Shown one piece after another: positions 11,101-23,000 of a DNA stretch of 64,000 nt. The stretch comes from Phoronis australis (lineage: Eukaryota; Phoronida; Phoronidae): contig NMRA01000034.1 in assembly GCA_002633005.1 (NCBI GenBank), positions 142,136 through 206,135 on the forward strand, written 5' to 3'. Position 1 is the stretch's first letter. Every line of letters begins with the position of its first letter. The translations under genes and the position numbers were made by a program. Below the pieces are notes generated by a model, which saw only the letters and a list, made by a program, of their open reading frames with translations, did no database searches and was not told the DNA's origin.

Positions 11101-13964
11101 TGGAAGATGAGATTTATGTAGTCATCATTAATAATTGATTCAACGTTTTGACAATCACGTTGGTTGGATAAACTACGTTTTCATGGCTCAAATCGTCTGA
11201 ATGCACTTCTCCATGTTCTTGAATTTAGTATTTGTTACATAAGGTCTTTTTCAAGTACCTATGTGCACTAATTGTCTATCGAAACCTATCGTGGCAAATC
11301 ATCAACTCTTTTCTTTTATTCCTGTAGTGTTACTGGCTGATGAGACCTTGATAACCATTTCCCTAAAATAACTGCCGCTATAGTGGCAATTTTTCTAGTT
11401 TTTCATGTTGACCTCAGTATCTATTAAGGAGTCTGTGTTGCCTTCCCATTTTTGGATGGATTCGACTTGTGTTGTGCCACCTTGTGGCCATCATTTATTT
11501 TTGGCTCAATATGGATTGTTTAATGAAATGTGGCAGACATGTTCCTACTGAGAATCTCAACTCGACTATTGCTGGGCAATTTTTTGAGAATTGCTTTCGT
11601 ATCTTGGAGTTCCTTGAGGATGACACATTCTCATTTTCAGATGGATTTGATGTTTGATTCTGTGCCATCTTTGTGGCCATTGTCTTTGAGTCTGCTTTTT
11701 GGCATCCACCTTTCTATATGCCAAACCGCTCAAAGGATTGTTATGAAAACTGGCAGATTTTTTCCTTCTGAGAGGAGCACCACTGACATTTTGGATGTGC
11801 TTGAGTACTCTAGCACCCTGTAGTGGAAACTTAAAATGATTGTGTTTTTGTATATGGCTCAATATTTGCAGAGATCTTTGATGGGATTTGGTATGTATTC
11901 ATAATTGAGGCGAGCACATTATAATGCGAGTAAATTTTGGATGGCTATAAAAACTGGTACATTTGTTCCAATTTCGAGAAGAGCATGTATGGCTGACATT
12001 GATTTTTGGACAGGTTCGACTATTGTAGTGCCTCATAGTGACAATTTTGTTTTTTGTATGTGGCTCAATATCTGCCGTGTTCTTTTAATGGAATTTGGTG
12101 TGTATTCATAATTGTGGAGAGCACAACTCACCTAAATTTTGGGACAAATGGGAGTACTGTGTAGTCCGCTAGTGGCAATTTTAATTTGTTAAGCCTTTCC
12201 TGTGATATCTACCTTAATTGGTGGATATTTATGGAATTTGGCTTATAACAAGAAGACGGAACCTCCCACGTTTGAAATGTATTTCACTTATGGTGTGCCC
12301 CCTAGTGGCATTTTTACTTTTCTGTCTTGTTGTCTGAATGAAAGGTGGCAGTTGTGTTTCTATTGATTTCAGCATAGTTGACATTGATTTTTGAACAGAT
12401 CTAACTGCTGTGGCACCGCCTAATGGTAGTTGTAGTTTTTGTTATCTGCCTCAATACTGTTCTTTGATGTATCTTTATGAAATTTTGATTGATGCATTTT
12501 GTTGGGGAGAGCAAGCACAGGCACCGTTGATTTTCGAATTGATCTGTCTACTATCTGGCTCTGACACTTATGGCAAATTAAATTGCCTGTGCCTCATCTA
12601 CTGAGTTTGATGAAACCAATTTTTGGACATGCTTTGTGACACCAGAGGCTACTTTAAGTTCGGCCTTATTGACAAGTCTGTCGTTAGCTAGCTCAGTAAA
12701 AGTGTAACAATTAGTACATACAGCATATTATCTGAAAATTTCATATGAATACAGTCAGTCATTTTTGAGATATGATGTTCAAGAGTTTGGCCATTTTCTA
12801 GTGTCCTACACAACCTTGAATAAACTAGGCAGTGTTGCTCCCTTTACTGAGTTTGTTTAAAGTAATGATCGTCCCTTGTAACTTTGCTCTACGCTATGCG
12901 CATATCTACTGTCTGTGTTGCACTTTTTTAATTTAGGTATTGTTCATAATTATTTATGTTTGCAATAAACTGTTACCAGTCAATGAAAAGAATCTGATGT
13001 AAAACAGCCACTTAGAAATATTTGCTTTAATTGGTAAATTCAAAATTTTTTTTGCAAATGACTTCTTGTTGGCTACATATCCATGATATTCTGAAAAATG
13101 GTGCATAACCTGCAGTAGGAGAGGGGCTGGCAATCAATGTACAGTTTTGACCTGCACTAGGAGAGGGGCTGGCAGTCAGTGTACACTTTTGAAATGTTCT
13201 AAAATGTTGGTAGAAATAATGAACATGGAGAGGAAAATCAACTATTGTGGCTGAACACTTAGTGGTGAAGGAAGGGAGGGTGGGCCATGTCAAGAAAAGT
13301 TGGTTCTGTATGCTTCTCAGAATGCCCGAAATACTTATGGACCACCCTTTAATGTTTTGTTTTAAGCTAGCTGCTATAAATTACCTGCAGTCTGTCCTTG
13401 AATGAATTTGTAATTTTATCACAGACTCGGGATGGCTATAAAACTGGTCTCAGCTTGTTTTTTTACTCTGCTTGGAAAATGATTAATCGTTATTCCTGGA
13501 GTCCATGCTTTACCCATAAAATGATCTGCCATGACAAACCAATGTCTTGAGCTTAGTCTCAAGATATGACATGTTAGTTCTTTCCCAGCCCAAAAATATC
13601 CCATATCTGAGGCGGAAACCAATGTACAGAAGACAATTTCATAACGTTGTACATGGTCATAAACAAAAAGTTATTGTTAGCAGAAGGTAGGTTTACGTAG
13701 CAGTTTCAATGAGATAAGCTGATAATTACACATAACATCTCGGTTTAACACCCAATTTATATTCCAGCAGGGTTCTCATCATCATCAGACAAAGTGATGT
13801 CAAACCCGGAAGAGTCGTATTACACTAGTAAAGTTCTGTCTCAGTTAATCAGCGAGTTCATGATGGTGACAAACACAGATAACCCCAGTAAAGCCAAATT
13901 GTATCTGCAGAAGGCTTCACAGGATTTAAATCATGCCATTGTTTTATATTACGAGGACCTCTGA
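5127..13964 (+). CDS. PARP-type ADP-ribosyltransferase with C-terminal UBA-like domain (7 exons)
   Basis: Exons: 5127-5683, 6068-6191, 6995-7184, 8271-8378, 8953-9237, 10716-10821 and 13768 (or 13771)-13964; all introns are GT-AG and all phases agree. Starting at the ATG at 5134 gives about 518 aa. Residues 1-135 are polar and basic, without a known domain. The catalytic domain begins near residue 137 (EYQVIKSELKDAGLKVVRIE) and contains LYHGT (H194), GRFGRGTYFSDNP (Y223) and NEYVVY (E296). This H-Y-E triad is the arrangement known for PARP1 and tankyrases, so NAD-dependent ADP-ribose transfer, possibly polymerising, is expected. Exon 5 encodes a Ser/Arg-rich linker (SRPRSNSRGS). The end, AKLYLQKASQDLNHAIVLYY, resembles the UBA-like domain of p47/NSFL1C, suggesting ubiquitin binding. 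I cannot match it to a named human PARP. The start could lie in an earlier exon because a strong acceptor precedes 5127. Confidence 0.9.
9759..10572. mobile_element. Harbinger-like MITE, 814 bp, in PARP intron 5
   Basis: The element starts GGGCTGTTCCAG, followed by an AAAATC and G-rich stretch, and ends with the inverted form (C-rich stretch, CATACAGATTTTGCTGG, then AACAGCCC). Inverted ends are about 35 bp. A 3-bp TAA duplication flanks it (9756-9758 and 10573-10575), the TWA target typical of PIF/Harbinger elements, whose ends often begin GGG. Sub-repeats of the kind ATGGGTGGT..TT recur near both ends. There is no transposase. A second copy lies at 35439-36002. Confidence 0.85.
10829..11120 (+). 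repeat. Dispersed intronic repeat (family F), copy 1
   Basis: The stretch contains GAGCTTGATCTCAAGCAGTA, GAGCTGTCAGTTCTTT and a downstream TTGATGGAAGATGAG. Diverged copies with the same order of motifs occur at about 13425-13700 and 40275-40480, all on the plus strand. The open frame across it is fortuitous. The family is not recognised. Confidence 0.55.
11440..12650 (-). mobile_element. Old, eroded copy of the CTCF-motif transposon family, in PARP intron 6
   Basis: About 1.2 kb of repeated modules match those in the elements at 21619-23755 and 31945-33056: phrases such as GGATGGATTCGACTTG, TGGCATCCACCTTTC, CAAACCGCTCAAAGGATTG and repeated variants of GTGCC..CTAGTGGCA. The copy is diverged and lacks recognisable ends. 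One module (12295-12308) still carries a perfect match to the CTCF core consensus on the minus strand. Confidence 0.75.
13108..13192. repeat. Two tandem 42-bp repeats
   Basis: Two adjacent units of about 42 bp each contain ACCTGCA/CxTAGGAGAGGGGCTGGCA, differing at a few bases. Short tandem duplication inside the last intron of the PARP gene. Confidence 0.85.
13425..13700 (+). repeat. Dispersed intronic repeat (family F), copy 2
   Basis: Shares GAGCTTAGTCTCAAG, GTTAGTTCTTTCCCAGCCC and TAGCAGAAGGTAGGTTTACG with the copies at 10829-11120 and 40275-40480. It lies in the last intron of the PARP gene, just before exon A. Confidence 0.5.
13768..13964 (+). CDS. Terminal exon A of the PARP gene: UBA-like domain
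   Basis: The exon follows acceptor TTCCAGCAG, where either AG keeps the frame, and is entered in phase 1 from the donor at 10822. It encodes LISEFMMVTNTDNPSKAKLY and DLNHAIVLYYEDL, then stops at TGA 13962-13964. The pattern of an E/D-F start, TG/TN turn, AxxYLxxAxxDLxxAIxxYYED fits the three-helix UBA-like domain found at the N terminus of p47/NSFL1C and FAF/UBXN proteins; that assignment is from memory of the family pattern. Confidence 0.85.
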
Positions 13965-14069
13965 GGATACGATCATGGCAGAGGACGCCGTACTCGGCTT
14001 CGTCTACCCTGATGTCATGGATGGTTGACACTTGTCGGCGATGCCCAAGTTGTGCTCTTTATTTTGCAG

Positions 14070-14233
14070 TTGAGAGTCCATTTAATGACAAAGAATATGC
14101 TGTTATGCTGGTGATGGGGGATTTTGTCTTGACGACCAACTGTGAAGATCCTGGCATTGCTAAGCAATATCTAGAGAGGTCTTCAATGGACTTGAACATG
14201 GCTGTGGAGTTGTACTATGCAGACAATCCGTAG
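14070..14233 (+). CDS. Alternative terminal exon B of the PARP gene: second UBA-like domain
   Basis: A strong acceptor (pyrimidine tract, then TTATTTTGCAG ending at 14069) precedes a 164-base exon. If joined to the donor after 10821 it is entered in phase 1, exactly like exon A, and reads VESPFNDKEYAVMLVMGDFV, then TTNCEDPG and AKQYLERSSMDLNMAVELYY, ending ADNP and TAG. It is clearly a paralogue of exon A, probably from exon duplication. After exon A is used there is a stop and a frame change before B, so the two cannot be read together; B would then be 3' UTR. Skipping A gives a protein of about 508 aa. Confidence 0.7.
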
Positions 14234-14891
14234 TCATGTAACCTTGACACTTGTTGTGAACACGCAATGCTCAAGTGAAGCACTGCCACAGATAAAAACA
14301 TTATGCCTAGATAGGTGCAGATCCTGTCAGTCTGCCGTTTGTCATAGGGCTGTTGTTTGGGCAATAGTATGATATAACGTGCCCATATTTTGAGAACCAG
14401 TTTGATGCCCGTTATTTAGTGGAGAAAATTGGTTCTCAAAATTTAGGCATGTTATATCAGACCATTACCGTTGTTTTTGTGGTAGAATTATCCTTTAGAA
14501 TTTTGAAAGTGGCATTGCTGAATGTCTGTCATGCTTTGCTCTAGTACATGGTTTTGTTGATGTCATGTGACATGGTATTTTTGATGTCATGTTACGTCCC
14601 AATTCTTCTTGTAAGTGTTCGAAAAGGCGATTTGGTGAATGTTCAGATTACCTATCTGGTAATCAGTTTACGTTACAACTGTTGCAGTCATGATTTTTTG
14701 TTGTATTGTTGAATTATTGCTTGACAGTCTTCGTTACATCTGTCGAGGAAAGTAATGTATTTCATTAAAATATTGCATGATGGCTTGGCTTGCTTGTTTT
14801 AGCTTGCCTCTTATTTATTTGTTCACACTAAAACTAAAACGTGGATAGATTTCAGATTAAGAGTAATATTTTTTCTGAAATGACTGAAATG

Positions 14892-14897
14892 AATAAA
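14892..14897 (+). terminator. Candidate polyadenylation signal of the PARP gene
   Basis: AATAAA lies 0.66 kb after the exon B stop and 0.93 kb after the exon A stop. It is the clearest canonical signal before the convergent PGAP3 gene. No transcript evidence is available. Confidence 0.5.
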
Positions 14898-17033
14898 CTG
14901 GCACACATTTATTACAAAATTAAACTTATTTAACAAATAGGTTTCCAATGAAACGAGATTATCAAATCTTTTTACAATATTCATTCACATCTTTCACATA
15001 CTTAACAATACACGATAAAAATAGCATTTAAATGCATTAAAATCTGTGCTGTGCACAGTTCCACCACACAGCATTATCACTGATCTGCTGCTTGAATGCT
15101 GTGGTTTCAACAGCTTAAATTTCAGTTTTACGAGATGCACAATGCAGCAAAGCTTACATTAGTCCAATACAGCTCAACTGAGCGATTTTATATGAGCAAA
15201 GGTCCGTTTCCATTAGTATGTGGAGCGTTATGTATTTAATAGAATAAAAGACGCGTTTCCATTTGTCCATAATCTGTAACGGATAATCTGTAGACAAAGT
15301 GTTTATTTGAAACAGATTGTGTAGTCTATGATTGAAAAACGGAGAGGGATTCCTTTCCATGACATCAATGATGAAGTTTTCAAAATAAAATTGCCAAGAA
15401 ATGCTTGGGCAATTTAATGAGCCTAGCATCAAAATTTCAATTGCCTACCTTCTGCCCTAGATAGAAGACACGTTCATGCTTGTCTAAAACTATAATGTCA
15501 ACTACATACATTCTTGCAGCATCACGTGCAGCAAGTACCGTCTGCTCCTGCAGCATCACGTGTAGCAAGTACCGTCTGCTCCTGGACCTGGTTTAAGTGT
15601 CGCAGTAGACATTTACTGTAATCATAGCATGATTTATCTGTGGACCTGTGAATTTTCACCTCTCGAGTTTTATTGTAAATAGGGCACCAAAGACAAGTGA
15701 GTTTTCTTCGAAAATGCATCATTTTCTACAGCCAAGAGGTATGGATACGTACAAACAAATTGATGATCGGGTATATCAGCCGTGCATCAAACACATGAAA
15801 ATGAGGCTTAAGGCGAAATCGAACTAATCTAAAAGACTGAATGCGTGTCCGATTTGACTTATCTATGTCCAATGTAAGCAAAGTACTTGACTTCGAAAAA
15901 CTATCGAGATATATTTCAGTGATTGAACTTTAAGAGCCTACATTATGACACACATTTAATGCTATGACACAAAGTGTATGAACTAGTTTTAATATCCAGA
16001 TCGCAAGAATAGGCAACTGTAGTTGACTGAGTGGATGCACGCTACGAAGCACAGTAGGGGGCTCTCCACATGTAGCCATCTGTCAAATTTATGCGAGTAT
16101 TTTAAACGCTTGGCTGTTCCAAACAGCAGCCAATGCCAGTTCAAGTGTAATGTTGCTCCAGAAAATATAGTCATGTCTTGACTACTGAAAATACACAAGT
16201 TTTGATTTACCTCAAGCCTGTACCTGACCTAAAAAACTTGAGTGTACTTAATATTTGGGACTCTTGATGGTTATTGTTTTCTTAAAGATGCTCTGTTTGA
16301 TGAATAAAATCGCTAAAATTCAAGATAAGACCAAAAACGCATTGTCAGTTCTGGTCTCTACGACACTGTATTTTGAGATCTGCACTCACCAACTAAAAAG
16401 CCCCCCCATTCAATTTCAACCAAAATCTCACGTTTATTCTATGAATATGCTCAAAGGCATGTGAGAAAAGGGCAAGCAAGGGTTGAAATGCCATGATTTG
16501 CCATGCGACAATAAACATCCTGCATCATTTTTGCTCATTTCTGTTTTTTTTTGAGAGAGCAATTAAAAAAAATTAATTTAATGCATCTACTTGAGTTTCA
16601 AAAAACAAACTAGAACTAGCTATACTGTTTTGTCCAAAACCAAACTTGTATTTTATAAATCCAAACTAATCATGATCTTAAGCCTAGGTACAAAAAGCAA
16701 AGCTGCATCCTTGAATTTTCAATAATTGCGAAAAATTCAATCAGGTCCCCGAAAATATCTAATCTCTGATTATTGCTAGAGAGTGTAAAAACATGCAATG
16801 CTGGAGTTTTTGCTCCCGGATCACAGACCATAGCTTGTTTCTATTATGATATATAACATGCAAAAATTCATTTCAATTTTATTTTAGCCATATTATTCAC
16901 CAAACTTGGGTTCAGCAATTCAAACAACTAATTTATGGAGCTTAAGCAGCTGAGTATAGCGTTCTGCATCTTTGCCATAAGAAGTAGGGGCTCCTTGTGT
17001 CAAGCCATCTGGCACAGCATTCATGTGTAACAA
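14898..17033. other. Region between convergent PARP and PGAP3 genes, including PGAP3 3' UTR
   Basis: No coding exon is supported. The right part is the 3' UTR of PGAP3 (minus strand). A 28-bp tandem duplication of a GCAGCATCACGTG-containing unit lies near 15517-15575. Candidate minus-strand AATAAA signals lie at 16878-16883 and 16433-16438. Confidence 0.6.
16878..16883 (-). terminator. Candidate polyadenylation signal of PGAP3
   Basis: AATAAA on the minus strand, about 150 bp after the stop codon. A further one at 16433-16438 is an equally possible site. Confidence 0.4.
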
Positions 17034-20000
17034 CTATTCCGCTTTTTGTTTAGTCTCTACACCACCATCTCCTGAGGAAGTGCTTTGTGTAGCTTTGTTC
17101 TGCAGATATATGCTGTCATCAATGGTGAAACTGAAATAGGAATCCAATACAAGGACAATCAACAACTTCATACCAGATTCTAATATCACAGTAAAAAATA
17201 AATGTATAAAACGCCTGGATAATTTGATACTTAGCACCTCAATCACAAGCTGACCACAAGATGGGCTACCAAGTTGTGATGAAACTGTCAATAATGTAAT
17301 GTATATTATGAATTCTACGAGTACAGTCAACAGAATCTGCTATCAATAATCTTATAGTTTTATTTTCAAAATAAAGGTTGTATTATTGTATGCTGCTTTA
17401 CAATGTATTATAACTATGAGACCTTATCACAAATTCGCCAACCTATTGACAAATACAATCGCAGCAAACCTACAAAGGCCAACTTCTTGGTCTATTAATG
17501 ATGACTAAATGTCAAAGCATCACAGAATATAATAGACAACAACAATCGAATACACTCACTCCCTCTTTGGGTCAATAGCCAAGTGATAATTTTAAGACCA
17601 CACATATTGTGCTTCCAATTCGAATAGCTTGGCTACAGACTATCAAAACATCAATGGATGCAGATTTATTCATACTCACCTGTACCAAATCAGTGCTAGC
17701 GGAGCAGTGCCGGCATGCCAGAGGGCATGTGCGTCCAACACCCACCAAATGGGAGGGAAGTCTAACAGCTCTAATAGGATCATGGCATCGACCAGCAATA
17801 CGGTCAAGGCACATTTCCTTACATAGTGCTGGCCCTTCCAGTGAAGCGCACACCACAAAAACCATCCTAGGGAGTTGATGGCACCTGAGTGAACACAGAA
17901 CTCAGATGAAAACAAATGAAAATTTACAATGAGAAATGATCAGGGCCTAAGAGCAGCAAAGTCATAACTCGAAATCTGATCAACCACTTCTCTGAAATTT
18001 CCCACACTTAGTAGAAGCATGCAACGCGATCGTCCAAGTCTCAAGTAACATTTGGGATATTCGGACCCAAGCCTATTTATTGAACATTACATTTTCAAGC
18101 TTGATGAGTGGGATTCTATGCTATTGCATGCAGCATACCATCCGGTTAAATGAATGGCAGTCAAACTGACTCCTTAAGACTTACAGTAATTTTTAAATTC
18201 GACAAAGTTTCAACACAAAACACCAACCAAATATTTGTTTCTTTTTGACAAGAACATTGTTTTAATGCTGTCTAATTATCAACAGGTGTTAAGCTATGCA
18301 CTTTCAGTTGTTGAAATTGTGACAACTAGACTGGCAGCTAGGTGCATTAATGTCACATCTAACTCCTGACTTTGGTCAACAAAAATGCCATTGCAGCTAC
18401 CAAAAGTTCGACTAAACTGCAAAATAATTCTGGCAAGAACTTTTTCCAAGTTTGGCAGGGGATATGTCAAAGTCTGTGTAGTTTAGTTTAGAAATTACTG
18501 TGCTTTGAGTATTCTTTGGCAGCATTATAATTTTTAGCCTATTCGCCCATGACTAGGATAATCAGGGCTTGGAATAACCTGTGACAAAAAGAGGAAAATT
18601 TTCCAGGTGATGTATCGTTATACAAATAAATTGACTTGTTTGAAAGGAGTAAATTCTGTTTTCAAATTTAACTCATTGAGAAATTAACATTTTTCATGGA
18701 TAAAGTCAAAATAATGATAAAAAAGAGACGCAAAAAAGGAAACTGATTATCAAATAAGAGTAAACTGAAGAGGAAATCCTCTTAAAGGAGGAAAATTCCA
18801 AACCCTGATAATGACAAACTATCTAGCCCATGAACCCTTACCTATGGAAACCATAACTTTCATGTTGTAGCCATAGTCAAACTTGACAAAGGCAAGGTAG
18901 TTGACATGATAAGAAAAGAATGCGATGAAGGCGGTGGTGATAGTTGCTACAGTGAAGTGGCGATGTGTACCAATAATGCGACAGGCTAAAGCATAGAGCT
19001 GAGTGAGCACCAACAGGGTGGCACAGAAGTAGTCGACCATCTGAAACAATATACATACAGGGTGGCACAGAAGTAGTTGACTATCTGAAACAATATACAC
19101 ACAGGGTGGCACAGAAGTAGTTGATCATCTGAAACAATACGCACACAGGGTGGCACTGAAGTAGTCGATCATCTGAAACAATATGCACACAGGGTGTCAC
19201 AGAAGTAGTCGACCATCTGAAACAATATGCACACAGGGTGGCACAGAAGTTGTCAACCATCTGAAACAATATACACACAGGGTGGCACAGAAGTTGTCGA
19301 CCATCTGAAACAATATGCACACAGGGTGGCACTGAAGTAGTCGACCATCTGAAACAATATACACACAGGGTGGCACAGAAGTAGTCGATCATCTGAAATA
19401 TACACACAGGGTGGCACAGAAGTAGCCGATCGTCTGAAACAATATACGCAACTCACTAACATTACTCGCTCACTCTTACAAGTTTTTAACATTGGTTTCA
19501 AGTTGACATACTCATCAAGTCACTGTGTGTCATAACTAGCTGAATGTGCATTTGTTATGAGAGTGTTGAACTTAGACACAATTTTTTGATTACCGGGAAT
19601 TTCCAAAAATAGAGCCACCCAAAAGTAAACCTATGGGCATATTTTTCGGAAACTTTTCCAAATGTGTGCCCATGAGTGTATTTTTGGTAACTGTTTGCGT
19701 GTTTTGAAAATATGATACATTGTTCTAAAATATGCATGTAATGTTTTGATGTAAAATTTCCTATTATTTTGACAAGACATTATATTTTGGGATCGCGACT
19801 TTACTCTGACAAATGACCATTCACTTAACGAGATATTGGGTGACTTTGTTGTTAATTAGCCAATATTAGCACAACATGATGAGTAGCTTTAACGAACTGT
19901 GTTTGCTGACTACAAAATAAGCATGGAAGAAATGCTTAGTGGTGAGATACTGCTACCGTACATACATTATTTCAAATAGTTTCCGAAAATACGCCCCTTC

Positions 20001-23000
20001 CGAAAACACACCCTGGTGTATATTAGGATTTTTTTGACGTTTTTGAAAGGTCGTTTTTCAAATATCTGCCGATGGACCTACTTTTAGAAATTCCCGGTAG
20101 TTGCAAGAAAAAAATAAAAAAATGTCAGTTTAATTCCTTGATTATCTTCCCGTATTTGTCATTGATAAATGCATCTTATCCGCAGATTCACTTCTTCCCA
20201 ATATATAACCACTGTGCTTCATTATACACTTTTGTAAAGATTTCCAAACTCCAAGAAACTGATTGGATGCCAAGCAGTTTAAATGCTATGTTCATTGGTT
20301 CCCATTGTTTGCAAGTGTGGGGCGATGAGTTATACAAAAACGCAGCCTTGGGCCAACAAGTAAAAGACTGTAATTTTTAATTCGCTAAAGAAGTTTGTAT
20401 CACAGGTTGCCCATACTACGACCACTAGAGGGAGTTTGGTCAGACAGTCAACATTGACAAACAGCACTATTTGCCAAAGCTCCATTCAGTGGTCATAAAT
20501 GGTGGTTATAAAACTGAAGTCTGCAAAGGTCCAATAACGCAATTCACAAGTTTGGTATCTGACCTGTGGAAAAAATTCTAAAATCTGAGACAACTAATCG
20601 CCATTTTTTCAAACCTTTCAGGAAAAGAATCATACTTAGTCTTGAACTCTTACCTCAGTTAGGGGTAAATCCCTGCAGTGGAACACCATAGATGCAATCC
20701 ATGTGATCACAGCAACCTGAAACGAAACAGTTGAAATGTGTGATAAAAAATATAAGAAACTTGCCAGTAGCACCACAACTTTGTTTTCACAGCAAAATCC
20801 TAATTATTCATTTCAAACTACACAGGATGCTCAGCCATGTCACTTTGATGTTAAAATGTTAAAGTTCAGTTTAATTAATTTCAAAGTGAGTTACAAAATT
20901 AACGTGATTTAACTCTCGGTTACAACATAAAAATTCCCAAAATGCTCACAAAATGTGCAACTGATCTCCTACATCACAAGAAGCCAACAATGTGTTGTTG
21001 ACCATAACACTGCGTTCTTTGATAGCGATCAGGCAAAACAAATGAATGCCGTCAACCAGATCCGTGTTCTTCACCTTTGACCTCGTCGAACTTTTCAGAA
21101 GACCATTGATAGTAAATCATTTCATCTATTCTACATACCGTGCATATCCATCCAAAATATGCTCACCCAAATATCCACCGGTGACACTCAGTCGAATCAA
21201 TTAAAGATAAGTGGAGGGAGGATGGATATCCTCTATATGCAGGGTATCGGCGGCATTGTAACAATATTCACGTGAACCAGTTTATAAAACTATTAACGAT
21301 TAATCCATGGGATATTTATGATATAATGTGAGTCATTAGTGTCATATGAATAGCAAGAAATAAAAAGAGTGCAGGTAAGACTTTGAAAGATGTCAAGAAT
21401 TTTGTGTTGAATGAAAATGGAGCAAATTTAACATTATCACACTGACCATTACAGTGCCGTCATCAGACCAGAATAAAAATACAACAGGCATTATCATATG
21501 GAGTCAAAAAACTTGGGAATCACACCTTTATTAAAACATTACACATTATATGCCTTTAACATCTTTAATCGAGAGTCTCAAAATTTAAGATTCACATTAC
21601 ATAAATATGATATCAGATCAAAAAAGAGCAACGCGGAACGTTGAAATGCACCCACGAATGCATTGCAAATGGTGTGCTTTTAGGGCATCATAAAAATGGC
21701 CACTAGATGGCGCAAAAACATACAATCCATTCAAAAACAGGAACATGCTGTATTTTATAAACATCTGTCGAGGAACTTCAGAGAAATAAAGGAAAACAGA
21801 ATAAAATGAAATTGCCACTAGTGGGCACAGAGTCCGTTGGATCCGCCTGAAAGTCGTCGTCTGTTGTTATCTTCATATAAATACACTTACTAAATTTAGT
21901 AAAGATCCTGCAGTGGATTTAGGAGATATCACTATGGGCGGAAACAAAACTACCACTAGGAGGCGCCACAGTAGTCAGTCACCATCATCAAAAGTTGTCT
22001 TCACACTGAGAACATATATGCCAATTTTTAAATGATTTGGTTGATACAGGGGTGGACACCAAAAACAAGATTTGAAAACAGCAAAAAATGGCCACTAGGT
22101 GGTGCAAAATATCTCGATTCCATCCAAAAACAGAAAGATAGTGTCATCACACCAATAGATGCCTACATTTAAAATTTTATGAAAATCTGTTGAGGAACTT
22201 TGAAGATACTGAGTTAAACATAAAAAAATTAAAACTGCCACTAGGAGGCACAGCAGTAGTCAGATCTGTCCGAAAGTCGTCATCATTCGCACTCAACATC
22301 ACATACATACACTTGCTAAATTAAGTAAAGATCCTGCGAACAGTTTAGGAGATACAGCCATAGGCGCAACAAAAACAAAAATGCCACTAGGAGGCACCAC
22401 AGTAGTCAGTCACCATCATCAAAAGTTGTCTTCACACTGAGAACATATATGCCAATTTTTAAATGATTTGGTTGATACAGGGGTGGACACCAAAAACAAG
22501 ATTTGAAAACAGCAAAAAATGGCCACTAGGTGGTGCAAAATATCTCGATTCCATCAAAAAACAGAAAGATAGCGTCATCACACCAATAGATGCCTACATT
22601 TAAAACTTTATGAAAATCTGTTGAGGAACTTTGAAGATACTGAGTTAAACGTAAAAAAATTAAAACTGCCACTAGGGGGCACAGCAGTAGTCAGATCTGT
22701 CCGAAAGTCGTCATCATTCGTACTCAACATCACATAAATACACTTGCTAAATTAAGTAAAGATCCTGCGAACAGTTTAGGAGATACAGCCATAGGCGCAA
22801 CAAAAACAAAACTGCCACTAGGAGGCACCACAGTAGTCAAAATTGTCAGAAAATCATCGTCAACCGTCCTCTTTAAAGTAAGCACATACATGCCAATTTT
22901 CACAATCATCCTTTGAGCGATTTGGTTGACAGAGGGGTGGACGCAAAAAACAGACTCGAAAACAGTAAAAATGGCCACTAGGTGGCGCAAAGTACGTCGA

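Noticed and set aside
19081-19501. Open frames of 82-108 codons with repeated YFCATLCVYCFR-like text
   Set aside because: They are translations of the 44-bp splice-site minisatellite in shifting frames, not a repeat protein.
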